Shown here: positions 22,275 to 34,568 of the stretch, piece after piece | Numbering within the stretch: position 1 is the first letter of the stretch | Layout of the letters: every line of letters starts with the position of its first letter | NCBI GenBank assembly: GCA_015956445.1 | Contig: WIUZ02000004.1 | Coordinates: 1,178,001-1,242,000, forward strand | Direction: 5' to 3' | From: Thelephora terrestris | Taxonomy: Eukaryota; Basidiomycota; Agaricomycetes; Thelephorales; Thelephoraceae | Length of the DNA: 64,000 nucleotides | Notes under the pieces: model-generated | The model's database searches: none | What the model saw: the letters and a program-made list of their open reading frames with translations, nothing else | What the model was told of the DNA's origin: nothing | Position numbers and translations under genes: made by a program

Positions 22275-25200
22275 TTATCCATCTTTGTCTTCTGTAGGAT
22301 GGTCATCGGGATACACTTCGGCAACGTCCGCTTGGTAGCCGTGCAAACCACCAGACTTCTCGTCGAAGGATGTACCGACATCTGCGCCAGCAGGCGAGAT
22401 GACGGCTTCAATTCCTTCATCTAACTTTTCCAAGGAACTGCCGCTATCCCCGTCTTCCAGGGCTTCCTCGACAACTGCCCCTTCTTCTCGGATGATTGCC
22501 CACGTTCTATCCGCAACCTGCGAAGGAGTCATTAATAACCGGTCGTCTCGGGGGTCAGTAGGTCGGCTTGCCTCAAGGTTCTGTCCCGCACTGAGATTCT
22601 TGATGATCATACCCTCGTGTTGTGAGTGTAGCAACCTTCGTAACGACCTTGACAAGAACGTTGAAACGGCGTTCACAGGCCAGTCCAGCGGAACCATCGT
22701 AATAATCTAAACCAGCACGCGGGTAAGTGACACACCCAAAGTTCCATACATCTACTTGAATACCTCCAAGGCATCCAAATTCATTGCTTGAGTGTCAAGT
22801 AACCTAGAAGCCTTGTCGATTGACGGCCCACTGTTTCGAGAAACTAAGCATCGAGCCCATTGTGACAAATCGAGACATGTACCTGCTGCTCATGTAAACT
22901 TTGAGTAGTATCGTGACCAATTCCTTCTTCATGTTTTCGTCTGCATTCACCGGCGTTGCCCTCACGTCCGTCACGGCCGTTGACAACGACTTCCCCCTCC
23001 CTGTTTCCTTTGTTTGGGGTTCGAGGAGAGAAGTCCACTCTTTTAGGTCACAGCTCTCTCCGATCGTTTTGGCGAGCACGGGGGAAACAACCTGCCCCCC
23101 AAGCGTGCAGTATGCCTCGGCCGAGGGTTCATCGTGTAGCTTGTCGACAAGAATCGTGAGTGCAGAGTGGTGGTTGCCAAGCTACGAAATGCGCTGTTTA
23201 GCACGATAGCAGGGTAAATGCATATAACGGGTACCTTCCCCTCTATCAGAGCCATCTCCAAGGGTAGGATACCTGAGTGATCTTTTAATCTCGATAGGAT
23301 AGCCTCCAGGTCCAGGAGAGTAGATGCTTGGAGGAACAAAATCGTTTTCAGTCGAACCCGCTTGTGCTCCGAGTCCGGCGTCGTCGAAACGAAATAGGAA
23401 AGGAATGAAGTCTGGGCACTAGATTTCTGATACCCGGAGACTAGTCCCTAGTCAGCAGAGGAGGAAATAGGCGTCATCAGATTCTGACCTTTCGCCCTCC
23501 AGAGTTTTGAGACAGCTTCGTCGGCGATGTAATTGAACATCTGATCCAGACACAGGTTTGCAAACTCAACATGCAGCCGCCGGTCCTAGAACCCAGACGA
23601 TTAGCACTTCGCATAAGGCCATAGTCAGTCTCACGCGCTCACGTCTGATCGTTTTTGAAGAATCAAGTGTTCCAAGAAACGAGAAGCCGCCGAAGGGTCA
23701 ACCGCTCGTAACTGTTCCAACATCTCAATGTTGTCTTCTGGCTTCGAACGCTTTCCCCCGTCCATAGACGTAATCAGCTGAAGAAAACCCGTCCAGGTCA
23801 ATTGGCAGTAGAGACAGCATCAAATCGTCATACCTTCACCGCTCGCGCAGAATCCTTTGAGGTGAGCCACATAGCCCACTTCTGAATCAACCGTCGATCT
23901 CGTTGCTTCCCCAGAAGTACAAACATGTTTGTGAGGGGATCTGGGATATCACTGTCGCTCCATTGACCGTCTGTAATCCTGTTTCCACAGATGCAGTTAG
24001 CCCAGAGTCTGAGCATGAAAGGTGCGCGACATACTTAGACCACAGATCCAGCTGCTTCTCTACTGCACCGGCACGATCGTAGAGTTGGCACAGTGCATTG
24101 TATTTCCCCTGATTTAGGAGATCCGGCTCCACTTCTTCGAGTATGATATTGTTGGGTTCCTCAATGAGCGCGTACAACGTTGTGGCATTCTCTTGACGAG
24201 CCAGCAGTTTCGCATACACCGTGTCAACAATCTGGTCCGATAGCACTTCATAAATTCAAATCCGGAATGTACGCCTCGACCTGCGGGCACACTTACAGCA
24301 TCGAGTTCGTGACTTGGAGATCGACCTGATGCACGTTTCTCCCGATGGCGTTTCAGGAAACTTTCCAGCATGTCGTAAGCGGCGGATTGGAGTATCCTAT
24401 TGAGTTCCGCAGTAGGAGGAGCGGACTTTGTGTCTGGTATCATGTACGGAGAGTAGTTCTTGACTATGTTTCCCACAACTAGACGTCAGTCCCGGTGCCG
24501 ACCATGGAACAGGGAGCGCATGGAGCGGGAATGACGTGAACCGAGACGAAAAAGTGTAGTGGGGGCCACACATTTGGATAGGAACGGGTAGAGGAAGGAG
24601 GAGGAGAGTTTGGTGTTAAATCGGAAGGGGGGTTAAGGTTTCGCGCGCGAAGGGCACTCACCAATCTCTTCGACGGACTGAGCCATCGGAAGATATTTCG
24701 CAATGCCTGCAAACATTTTCACCGAGTCTCCCGGCTTAAACAAAGACCCTCTGAGATCAGGGAAGTAGCTGATGAGGATTCGAGGGTCGAGGTCTCCTGT
24801 GCGGAGGTGCTTGCCAGCATCTTCGAACGAGGTGTTCTGGAGGCAAAAGAAACCTATCCGTTGGTAGACAAAACGTAGTTCCTGAGCCTGTGCCACGTGA
24901 GGATGCAGATGGAGCTTTAGCATTTTGTCGTACCTCTACACGGTCAATTGCGTTGGGATCACCGTTCAGCCTCCTCCGATGTTGTTCAGCTAATGCGACA
25001 GCCCGGTCAACCTTGTTCAGCTCGAGTAACGCCCCGATTTGAGATATTAGTGTCGGTGGTAGCAGAGAGTGAACCGCGTCCGAGGAGACGAGGAGAACAT
25101 TGGAGTGCGGAAAGGCTGGCATTTACTCATGAAAACAGACGCCCGATCCATCCAATTCACAACTCGATCAAAAATATCGTGTACGCTAATCGTCTACCTA

Positions 25201-26540
25201 ATTAAAGGTACAGGTACAAGTTGCAAAACATCCTTGAGCTGGGTGGAAGGGACCATGTGGCCCTGTGGATTCCAAGAGAAACCTCGTCGCGGCCCGTTTG
25301 GATGCTCAGAAGACGGTTCAGGGGCAGGAACAACCTGTTTAACCGACTGCGTCTCGATGTCACGTATCTCGAGACTCTGGTCCGGCATGAGGGCCACCAG
25401 ATAGGGGTCGTCGTACGCTGAAGCGGTAAAGAACGTGAGGCAAAAATATCGTAAAGATCCACTCGCATAAGGACTCACAGACGGAAACGGGGTATTTTGA
25501 GTACTCAAAGGTTCCACGAACGGGGTCACCACTTCCAGAAATGAAGACAGCAAGCCCGCGGTCATCCACATTCGAAACGATAAGGAATTCATTGCTGCCT
25601 ATCACGGTGATTATAGGTTTTGCTGGGACCACACCAGCGTGCGAGAGAGGCATCACGGGCAACAGAGTTCCTCTCTTGAGGTCTAGAAGATTGAAATTCC
25701 CTTTGTCGGCAACAAAAAGTAGCGGCCCAGTTCGACGTGCACCAGGTCTACAACCGGCCAAGGGAAAATCCTGTTGTACCCCATTGAACACGCTGCTCGT
25801 TCAGGGCTGAATATGGATCACCTTGTAGAAGACCAGCTTTTCCCGTAAAGAGAAAAGGCCGAGCCCCGTCTTCTTGATAACACAAAACTCGACCGCTTCT
25901 ACGGTATGAATTGGTGAATGCAGGAAGGGTCGTGAAAGCGCCTGTTGGTCTACGATTACCGCTTGCACGTTTCGTATAGGCGGTATTGGCAAAATGTTGA
26001 GCTCGGGCAATGTGAAGAAGTGAAGTTGGCCGTCTGCCAGAATGAAATGGAATAAGTAAGTTGGTGAGGAACCCGCCCAGTTCCGCGGGGCTGACCTGAC
26101 AGCACCAAAATACGCGCGACACATGGCACGAGTGTGATATCCTCGATAGGTTTTGGGGTAGGCAACGCTTGTGTACCAAGGATGGAATGCGTTTCCATCT
26201 GCAATTCTCTCGGGTGAGCATGGGTGATCTCCTCTTCACTAAACTGACCTGGTCGGGGGAATCGGCCTGAAGGCCAAAACGTAAGAGCTGGCCGTTGGAA
26301 CATCCAACGTAAATCTCGGGGCCTGGAGACCTCAGACGTTCACCAAGTCACCAGCAGATGCCTGTGCGTACCTAGAGCTTGGGAACACACGATCTGACAT
26401 TCAGATGCTTCGCCTATGCATCCAAACTAGGTCAGGTTCTAGACACGGAGTAAGAGATGAATGGGTTTACAATAGGCCTTCAAGAAATCTGGGACAAGTT
26501 CGGTGAGTTCATAAGGCGGAATATCTGCGGTGATGCTCAT
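22275..26540 (-). CDS. VPS3: Vps3/Vps39/TGFBRAP1-family vacuolar sorting protein, probably CORVET subunit Vps3
   Basis: Endosomal tethering-complex subunit binding Rab5/Vps21-type GTPases. From ATG 26540 (MSITADIPPYELTELVPDF) short exons build a citron-homology (CNH) propeller: ECQIVCSQALG joined to PEIYVGCSNGQLLRFG, then LLFVADKGNFNLLDL, FLIVSNVDDRGLAVFISG and SLEIRDIETQSVKQV. The middle has DAVHSLLPPTLISQIGALLE, FFCLQNTSFEDAGKHL and ISYFPDLRGSLFKPGD, the Vps39-like domain 1 pattern. The C-terminal part has QLYDRAGAVEKQLDLW, LLGKQRDRRLIQKWAMWL, FLEHLILQKRSDDRR and a final FLSRSLRRLLHSQHEGMIIK before an acidic tail ending HPTEDKDG. At least 12 introns of about 50 bp. Vps3 is preferred over Vps39 for the DWPV...FLSRSLRRLL end, but the two are hard to separate by eye. 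Confidence 0.75.
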
Positions 26541-26726
26541 ATTGTCGCGGACGTCAAGAGGTGCGTGAGACGTAACGCCGACGTACAATTTACAGAGCGT
26601 ATTTTAACCTATGGAGTGGCAATCGCTTGTATAAATACCCAGAGTTTCCAAGTGGCCGAGGTCACTACTGTACCCTTAGACTCGCGCTACCCACTCTTAC
26701 CCGCCAACTCCCTCCTACCAAGTGCC
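26541..26726. promoter_or_regulatory. Bidirectional promoter VPS3 / SDS23
   Basis: 186 bp between divergent start codons. The plus side has a TATA-like TATAAATACCC (about 26630-26640), about 90 bp before the SDS23 ATG. Confidence 0.5.
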
Positions 26727-28511
26727 ATGGCCCATATCAGGCGAGCATCCGTGTCCAGCACCCTCAGTAACCGCAGCGTGTCTCCTCTCGTTTTCGTCGC
26801 CGCCAGCAATACGGACACGGACGAATGGGTCAAAGCCTGGAAGCAGGTAACAGCTCAAGGTCCGGATCATATGTCTAACACAGCAAGCCTCTTATACATA
26901 TTCGGATTGGTTCCCACACATTCCCATAGATCTCGTCGAATCCCCAGTCGTGGCAATTGATGCAGACGAAAGCGTAGAGGTTGCCTGCGATGTGTGTCGG
27001 CTTTGTGACTGCTACGTATATCGCTCTTGGGTTCACATCAGCTCCTTAGACCCTCTTATCATCTGGCGCCCCCTGTTTGGCCATACAAGCAAAAGATTCC
27101 TCCTACCTCGGTTTATTCGACGTACGTATTCGCCATATTCACTCCGCTATCCCTTCTTACCCCTTCTAAGCACGCCGACGTCAATGCGTTCTTAGTACTC
27201 GCCGCTACACGGCATAAGCCCACCAAACGGGAGGACCCCGCCGATCCTAATAGGGCTGAAAAGATCATCGCCGCTGCTACTGCAGGTCATGTTCCCGTAC
27301 AGCTTGTCAGCAGTGAGAACAACTTCAACAATTCAATTTCCGATTTTCCTGATCCAGTACCATAGATCTCTCCGACAAAAATCCGTTGCACGCCCTCCCC
27401 CATGATGCTGACCTCGTTGATTTACTTGCACTCTTTGCTGGAGGGGCTCATAAAGGTGCAGAATCTTACCCCACGGTGGCCTGGATAGCAGACTGATTTT
27501 GACCAGTACTTGTCAAGTCACCGGCTGGCCTAAACGAATTCCTTGGCGTTGTGACTGACAGAGGGGCACTCGCTTGGTTTGCCTCACAAGCCCAGAAAGA
27601 CTCCACATTCCTACGTTACCTCTCAAACACTCTCAGCTCGTTGCCGCTACCGTCTTTGTACCTTTACTCGTCAGTGGTAGCTGTTACAGCCACATCCACC
27701 GTGTTGGACGCGATGTCATTAATGAGCGACGAAGGCGTCAGCAGCGTCGCAGTCACCGTCGAAGACGATGACCGGTTATTGAGTGCGATCAGTGTCACTG
27801 ACATAGCGAAGGTACGCTTCCCAGCAATGACTCTCATCGTGCATTTCGCTGAGGCCGGACCCAGATTGTTGTCCCATCCGAGAACAGTCAAGTCCTCTCC
27901 ATGCCCGTCCACCAGCTCGTGACCAAGATCAAGGTATTGCCACAAACCTAGTTGAAGGGTCAGCATGCCTGAAGTTCTGTTCCAGGAACCAGATGGCGCT
28001 ACTGATGGTGCGGACAAGTACCCAGGTATGGTGTAAGTTCGCTTTGCAACGACCAACTAATCATCAAACTCGCAGTGTACAGTGTGGTTCCATCGAATAC
28101 CTTGGCCTACGCGATCGAGAAATTATTAGCGAGTAGGTTCGATCCCTCTTATACTGTAATTTCACTTACCTTTCACAGCTAACGCACATCGGCTGTTCGT
28201 GACGGACGACAACCCGAATTCCCAGAAAGCCGGGAACATCCTAGAACCTTTATCTGGGATTGTATCTACCGTTGACGGTATGACTTTCCCCCGCTAGCGA
28301 CCAAAGGCATCACTCAACGCGATTATCAGTCCTCTCCCTCTTTGCAGTCGCCGCAAGTATACCGAATGTAGACCCCGCACGCATGAAGCGACATCGCCGA
28401 GCATCCTCTTCAACATCCTCTTCGTCTGGTCGGTTTGGCAGATCTCGCTCAACGAGTGTCAATGAACGTCGCATGAGCCCGTCGTCAGGTTACAACTTTG
28501 AACGAAGATAG
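26727..28511 (+). CDS. SDS23: CBS-domain protein Sds23 (Psp1/Moc1 type)
   Basis: Stress and nutrient regulator that inhibits PP2A/PP6-type phosphatases and promotes mitotic exit (known from yeasts). ATG at 26727 gives MAHIRRASVSSTLSNRSVSP. Four CBS-like units can be followed: VVAIDADESVEVACDVLL; an adjacent unit with NPLHALPHDADLVDLLALFA and EFLGVVTDRGALAWF; VTATSTVLDAMSLMSDEGVS with LLSAISVTDIAK; and YSVVPSNTLAYAIEKLLATN with HRLFVTDDN and GIVSTVDVLSLFA. The C-terminus is Ser/Arg-rich (RHRRASSSTSSSSGRFG) and ends SGYNFERR, as in fungal Sds23. At least seven short introns. The assignment rests on the CBS quartet plus the Ser-rich tail. Confidence 0.85.
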
Positions 28512-28720
28512 CTTTGCCGTCGCCTTTGCATAAAATACTGCTGTATTTCTAGGGTCTTGTCCTTTGTAACATAGTATTTTCCTTCTTTGGGCTTTGGTTC
28601 TTTCGGTATCTTGTGCCTATTGCTGAGTTCACACCTATCTTGAAACACGATTAACCCATCTGATCAAAGGCGTAGAGGCCTCAAAGACAACCGAGACCCG
28701 ATGAAATAAAATCTGTTTTC

Positions 28721-30504
28721 CTACGTGCTATGTGGGTGGACCTCGTTGTCTTGTAAAGTCATCTCGTCGAATTCCTCCAAGAGCTCGTCCAGCTTGACCT
28801 CTGGGAAATCAGCCTCCTCTTCGTCGACCTCCTGAACGCCGTCGGTCATCTGCACGTCAGGATCGAGTTGACCCTTGGCTCTCTGTTTCCCGCCCGCCAA
28901 CCTCGAAGCAATCTCGGCCGTCTCGGCACCCTCGTCCTTCTGGATCTTGTAAAGGTTGACCGCTCCTCTCATCTCGAGGTCTTCCTCAAGGTCGCGCAAG
29001 AAAATTTCGTAATCTAGGTCGACCTTCTTGCTGTCCCTTCCTCCCGTCCGTCCGACGACGCCCCTCGCTCCGCTCGTCTCTCCATCTTCACCCGCCTCCT
29101 TAGCGATACTACGCAATTTCCAATTCCTCGTTTTATTCTTCTTCCTCCTGTTTGGATACGCTTTCTTCACGAGTACAATGTCGGGTATTCGGTCGGAAGA
29201 TAGTTGAGCAAAATCATCCGAATTGAAGTTCGTATTGGTCAGGTGGTACCCCATGACCACATCACCGGGTTGTAGGATAGCACCGAGATGAGTGCGAGTG
29301 TGGAAGATCTGATTCGCCGAGGATGCGAGTTCGTAGTCCATCTCGACGTCGTCGCCATTGTTCCCTGACGACCTGAACGCACCGGAGAGTGCGACCTGGG
29401 CGTCCGCTAGAACCCACTTCCCTTTCGTGGGACCAGAGGGTTCGATGTCGAGGACGGTGAATTCGACAAGATCTGTGACAGATGCTAAGGAGAAGAACGG
29501 GACCCTCCAGTAGACCGGGGCGTTGACCTCACATAACTGCAGAGTTTGGGGATCGATAAGGTGTATTGAGTTACCCACCCGAGTGCAGATGGTCAGAGGA
29601 CTGATGTTGCCCAATGAACGGGCTTGTTTGGGGGGTATACAGACGAGATCGTCCTTGCAGATGGGAGCGATCTCTACTGAGAAAGTGTGCTTGAAGGTGG
29701 CGGTGTTGGAATGAGTATCGGAGGACAACAGCTGTTCCGAAGCTTTGGATCTACCCGGATAAGAGAAATTTAGCTACGCTCGAAACTGTTATCAGGGAAA
29801 GGCCCACCGAACGGGGACGCTTCCAGTCAAAAACTCGGTCATTTTCACAGCGTGACTCTTCTGACTGTAGAAGAAGTCCAACCCATCCCTCACTTCCTTC
29901 ACGGAGATGGTGTCTTTTTGAGCGCCATGCTTAAGAATCAGTTGCTCGAGGAACAGGAAAGTTCGCTTGTGCTGGACTTTCTGTCGGACCTGGACGAGGG
30001 CCCTCCAAGTGTTTTTGGCAGCGATTCGTGTGCAGTCCGGACATTGTGTGTATTGGACGAGGAACTCGATCTCGAAGATCTGTTCAAGGATTGTGGCAGT
30101 CAAGACCTGGAAAACAATATATATGATCCCATGTAGAAGCAACGCATATAGTCTCGCACCTCTTTTTGTATGGTCATAGACACCCGCAATCGTTTAGAAT
30201 GGGGCTCAGTCCAAATAAAATGCGCTTCCGTTAACCGTACTTTGTTCAACCCCTTCAACTTCTTCAAGCAGATCGCGAGCAGTTCCTGCGATTCCGGCCT
30301 CGCAATCGTCCATGTCAAAGGCGGAGACAAAAATCGCTCGCAGTTTTTGCAAAAAGCCACAGACGACTGCTTCGGAATCCCTTCTGTGATATCGATCGTG
30401 TTTCGAAGGCAGGCCACACAAAGATTGGCGCCGTTCGGCACGATTGGTGTACCGCAATCAGCACACAAGACTCTGTGTATCGGAGCAGACTGAACAAATT
30501 CCAT
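28721..30504 (-). CDS. NMD3: 60S ribosomal export adaptor Nmd3
   Basis: Adaptor that links the nascent large ribosomal subunit to exportin Crm1. ATG at 30504 gives MEFVQSAPIHRVLCADCGTP, the start of four CxxC zinc-ribbon motifs (CADC, CVAC, CKNC, and CPDC in QYTQCPDCTRIAAK). Then come LLEEVEGVEQ-adjacent sequence continuing as KLKGLNKVRLTEAHFIWTEP and WRALVQVRQKVQHKRTFLFL, EVRDGLDFFYSQKSHAVKM, and the C-terminal domain with SIHLIDPQTLQLCEVNAPVY and VLVKKAYPNRRKKNKTRNWK. The C-terminal acidic region (DEEEADFPEVKLDELLEEFD) is where the nuclear export signal lies in the family. Introns near 30170, 30107 and 29810-29740. Length and order agree with the family. Confidence 0.93.
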
Positions 30505-30670
30505 GGTTGGGCGGTTTCGAGGTATAGGAAAGAGGGACCGGTGGGACGGCTTACAAATGGGTAATTTTTGATCGAATCGACTCAGGGCGGCGGCGGGAGC
30601 GACCAGTCTCGTGCACGTGACCATCATTAATTCAACCGCGACCCTCTGTCGAAGACAATTTCGACGCGAA
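30505..30670. promoter_or_regulatory. Bidirectional promoter NMD3 / thymidylate synthase
   Basis: 166 bp between divergent ATGs. Contains CACGTG (30614-30619). An ACGCGAAA sequence abuts the thymidylate synthase ATG (30664-30671); it resembles MBF/SBF sites but lies so close to the start codon that it may be leader sequence only. Confidence 0.45.
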
Positions 30671-31626
30671 ATGTCTACAGAAAGGGAGCACGATGAGCAC
30701 CAGTACCTCAATCTCATCAAAACCGTTTTAGCCACGGGAGAATCGCGTTCAGATAGAACAGGAACGGGCACGATCTCTGTATTTGCGCCTCCATCCCTTC
30801 GGTTTTCGCTCAAGGACTCAACGCTACCTCTCCTCACCTCAAAACGCACCTTCTTACGGGGAATAGTCGAAGAACTTCTATGGTTTATCCGAGGCGAGAC
30901 AGACTCGAAGATCCTTTCGAACAAGGGTGTCAAGATCTGGGATGGGAATGGTTCCAAGGAATTTCTGGAGAAGCGCGGGCTCGGTCACCGACGCGAAGGG
31001 GATCTTGGACCTGTTTACGGTTTCCAGTGGAGGCATTTTGGTGCTGAATACCAGACCTGCGATACCGATTACACAGGACAAGGCGTTGATCAGCTCATGG
31101 AATGCATCCGTAAGATCAAAGAAGATCCTACAGATCGCAGGATAATCTTGAGTGCTTGGAACCCAGCAGGTGAAGTACATCCATGACGAACACAGAAGGT
31201 TTGCTGACGTTATATGCAGCGATGCCCCTCATGGCTTTACCACCCTGCCATATGATATGCCAGTTTTATGTCCACCTTCCCCAGGAACCGGATCAGAAAC
31301 CGGGGCTCTCATGCCTCATGTTCCAAAGATCCGCAGACCTCGGCCTTGGAATTCCCTTCAACATCGCCTCATACGCACTTCTCACACATATGATCGCACA
31401 TGTCACCAATACTGAGGCACGCGAACTCATCGTCCAACTTGGCGACGCGCATGTATACCGGGATCACGTCGACGCGCTGCAGATTCAGCTGGAAAGGCAG
31501 CCTTATCCATTCCCTACGATCAAGTGGAGGAGGAAAGTCGAGGTAATTGACAAATTCGAGAGTGAGGATATCATTGTCGAGGGGTATCGTTCACATCCAT
31601 CTATCGCTATGAAGATGAGCGTGTAG
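30671..31626 (+). CDS. CDC21: Thymidylate synthase
   Basis: Converts dUMP to dTMP using methylene-tetrahydrofolate; essential for DNA synthesis. ATG at 30671 ([20 protein letters not shown]). [14 protein letters not shown] carries the phosphate-binding arginine; [15 protein letters not shown] and [15 protein letters not shown] follow. One intron (31170-31219) sits between [12 protein letters not shown] and [12 protein letters not shown]; the catalytic cysteine is in LPPCH. The end has [20 protein letters not shown] (Asn for dUMP) and [14 protein letters not shown]. The spliced product is 301 residues, standard for the enzyme, and lacks a fused DHFR domain. The family usually has [11 protein letters not shown]; here the junction reads [11 protein letters not shown]. 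Confidence 0.97.
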
Positions 31627-31689
31627 CCCGCTAAAATACTACACGAATCCACGAATCGATAGTCGGAGGCCCTTGATGTATGGCTAAAG

Positions 31690-32530
31690 ATTCGAATGGT
31701 TTAATAAGAACCTTCGACGCGGTGGTGTACTCGCCCGCCACAGTATATATGCCGCGCAATGTCCGCCACAGAGACGATATAAGCCTTGTAACCATCTCCC
31801 TTGACGATCTCGTATGGTTGGCCTTTCTTGTCCGGTTTATCGGCCTCGCACTTCCGTCGATTAGCAACACGGGTCTGACGACAATTCAGCTCTCTAACAA
31901 GTCAGCGGCGGGAAGTCCGGGCCGGTACTTCCGATCCACGCCGCCAGCGCCTCCATTCATGACCTCGGGTTCGAGTTCAGGATCAGCCCAAGGCTTTCCA
32001 TCGGAATGATGCAGGATTCGCTCTAAACCTAACTCGTCGGCGTGGGGCATTTGTAGGAGTCAGGCTTGAAGAGGATGGGGAGGTTTTCGTGGGAGGCCTC
32101 AGTCAGACTCGTAGGACTGACAAAGACGAACTTAGGTTCTTGCTCAAGGGGCGGAACGTTGCAAAGGACGTTGAGTACATATGTTGCGGGGCTCAATAAC
32201 GGCTCCGTGGGCTCGTGTGATCTTCAGTGTTCCGCCTGTGGCACCGGCGTGTGGGGCAGTTGGACAAGGGGGTGATTGAAATGATCACATACCAATTAAA
32301 CAAAATCAACACGACCGTTGGCCTCCCCGGCTTTCTTCCAAGCATTCACTACGTCATCTGCGCTCAAACCATCTCCTTTGACCGGGTTGCCCTTCCCAGA
32401 GTCGAGATGAGGCTTAACGGCGGTGTCGCCATCAAATACGTTAGGTTCCGCAGGAGGAAAACGACGGGAGCGCCGTGGCCTGGACATCAACTGGACAGAC
32501 TATCCCACACTTCCGAACAGCGTTGGAGAT
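31690..32530 (-). pseudogene. Decayed NAD(P)-binding (atypical SDR/NmrA-like) oxidoreductase gene
   Basis: Fragments in several minus-strand frames line up in order with a fungal Rossmann-fold NAD(P)-binding protein family that I recall: GHGAPVVFLLRN, PNVFDGDTAVKPHL, VKGDGLSADDVVNAWKKAGE, GTLKITRAHGAVIEP, ATYVLNVLCNVPPLEQEPKF with FVFVSPTSL, MPHADELGLERILHH, IVVRPVLLIDG, KCEADKPDKKGQPYEIVKGD and AYIVSVADIARHI. Each join needs a frame change or crosses a stop: breaks near 32440, 32296, 32190, 32050, 31887 (TGA after DLLES), 31850 and 31750. Part of the first stop region could be an intron (GTATGT...CACAG just after 32296), but the rest cannot. No complete start region is seen. A dead host gene is the simplest reading; clustered sequencing errors are the alternative. 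Confidence 0.65.
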
Positions 32531-33376
32531 GTGGGGCGTGAGTCACTGAGTGGGGCCCCGTTCCAGCCACCTAACCGCTTGGTCTATATACCGTCGTCGT
32601 AAGTGCCAGACATCAATGCATCACCCGGGAATTCTAGCTCATCCGTGCGAGCAAATAAGATCATGGGAGGAGCCTGATTGGCCCTTGAGCGTACCTGAAA
32701 ATAAGGTGATGGCCGATCAATTACTAATGCATCATGACCGGAACCTTCCGGACGCCACCTGCGCAGTGAGGCCTTGAGGCCTTGAGGGCCCAAGGGCTCC
32801 TAGGAGTACTGTATGGGCATACGTCCCCGAACGTCGCGGTGTTTTAGGCCTAATAGGCCTTGGGGGTTGTAGACCTTTCTCGCCGGTTGCCAGTGACTTC
32901 TTGACGGGACACCCTGACTCGTGCCATCCTCACCATTTCCGGCGTGAACATTCCGCCGCCTCAGTCTCTTCAAGGCCGTGCTCTCTTTGTCTGGCTGCAC
33001 GTCCCCGAACGACCGCAAAGACGTCTTGCGGCGTGCCATTTCACTGTTGTTTGTAGAGGCCACGAGGCCGGACGTCGGCCTTTGGTGTATCTAGGCATGG
33101 GCTGGCATGCTGTCATGGGAATCAATGGAAATCAATGTCGCCCTACCCCCCATTGATGCGGCTTTCAATCGGACTGCTCGGTTCCTAGCGTCGGCCTCTC
33201 CTTATAATGGCGTATCTACGCTACTCCCACCAGTAGTGTCATCGTAGTCAAGCCCTTTGCTTGCTTGGACACTCAGGCTCAGTGCCCAAATGGCGCCGGC
33301 TCCGACCCCACTGGCTACGCTACTTAAGGGCCCCCGGCTCCCGCCTGGCTCCTTCAGGTCACCAATAAACCTCAAG
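32531..33376. other. Intergenic with short GGCC-rich repeats
   Basis: No gene supported. Around 32768-32790 the unit TTGAGGCC is repeated about 2.5 times, and AGGCCTAATAGGCCT lies near 32845-32860. An 87-codon minus-strand open frame (32800-33063) shows no family resemblance. Confidence 0.4.
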
Positions 33377-34568
33377 ATGACACCAAGGCTTCCCCAAGAG
33401 CTTGTAGACAGGGTCATAGATCTCGTTGCCACCCGCGAGAGTAACACCAAGATGCAGGACTTGCAATCCTGCTCGCTCACCGCAAGATCGTGGTCTTGTC
33501 GCAGCCAGCGATACCTCCTCCAATCCATCATCATCCCCTCCTTTAACCACCTTTTGGAATGGGCTTCAGAGATGGACCCTACGAACGGCATCTCATCCTA
33601 CGTGCGTACGCTCACTCTCTGCGATAACCTCACTTGGCGGTTCTCCCCGAATACCCTCGCCCAACTCGAACGCAATCTCGCCGCGTTCGACCGTCTCGAG
33701 TGCCTGAACCTCAGAGGGTTTCACATCCACTCTGGCATTCGCCACATCGAACTTATCCCGAAATGGTTTGGTCTGTTCGGGAATACATTGAAGACCCTCA
33801 ACCTCGAGGCGTGTTCGTTATCCCCCAACGCGTTTCAGTCAATCCTCTATCTGTTCCCGCTCCTCGACAATGTTTCCATCAGCGATGACTGTCAAGCCGT
33901 CATCGTGACCGAGGACGATCGCGCGCTGAAACGGCACCTCGGGGATGTCACCCATTTCCGAGGAAGCTTAGTAACTGGAATCAACACTCTCCAAGAGTTT
34001 CTTCCATGTCTCCTAATGGTCCCGCTTCAACTCCACCGCCTGGTTTGCGCTTTTAGCGGAGAGGGAAACCAGATCGTATCCGCTTGCGCTCCCACTTTGC
34101 AAACCCTATTTTTCGAAGGTACCTTTAACCCATTTCTCAGGGCTCTCATGGCTGACACTATATCTTCCAGCAGACCGTGGCATCAACGATGCCCAAGTAA
34201 ACCCAATATACTTCCCAGAGCTACACACCTTTGAGTTCTGGATTGGGGATTGGGACGACGTAGAGCCCATGGTCTATCATTACTTCCCCCTCATAGGCTC
34301 TGCACCGAACCTATCGACAATCCGCGTCGATGTGAATGAGGAGACAAGGGACTCGGATGTCCTTTCTCTTAGGGATTCTTCCGGGTGGAAGGAGGTCGAC
34401 CTCCAATTGTGTAGGCTGGCCAAGGGGGCCAGGGGCCCGGTAACCCTTGTCCTCGACGTGGTCCTTAGCCTCGAATTATCGAGCAAGATCGATCCTTTTA
34501 GGATTCTGGCCGGGCCACAATTCCTTCCCAAATTCCTGGATGCGGGGGGCCTCATTCGGTTCGAGTAG
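33377..34568 (+). CDS. F-box-type protein, uncharacterised
   Basis: Probable substrate receptor of an SCF ubiquitin ligase or a relic of the expanded mushroom F-box families. ATG at 33377 gives MTPRLPQELVDRVIDLVATR, an F-box-like start (LPxELxxxIxxL), followed by SCSLTARSWSCRSQRYLLQS. The rest is a leucine-rich solenoid-like region (RTLTLCDNL, FDRLECLNLRGFHI, TLKTLNLEACSLSPNAFQSI, FPLLDNVSISDDC). One intron, about 34121-34170, joins TLQTLFFEG to a downstream exon with PELHTFEFWIGDWDDV and ending LDAGGLIRFE. Such genes form large, fast-evolving families in Agaricomycetes; the target cannot be deduced. Confidence 0.75.

Noticed and set aside
28137-28160. GGTTCGATCCCT resembling the T-loop of a tRNA
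   Set aside because: It lies in an intron/exon boundary of SDS23 and no acceptor stem or anticodon arm can be paired around it.
30664-30671. ACGCGAAA as a functional MBF/SBF site for thymidylate synthase
   Set aside because: It overlaps the A of the start codon, too close for a normal promoter element; kept only as a note in the promoter entry.
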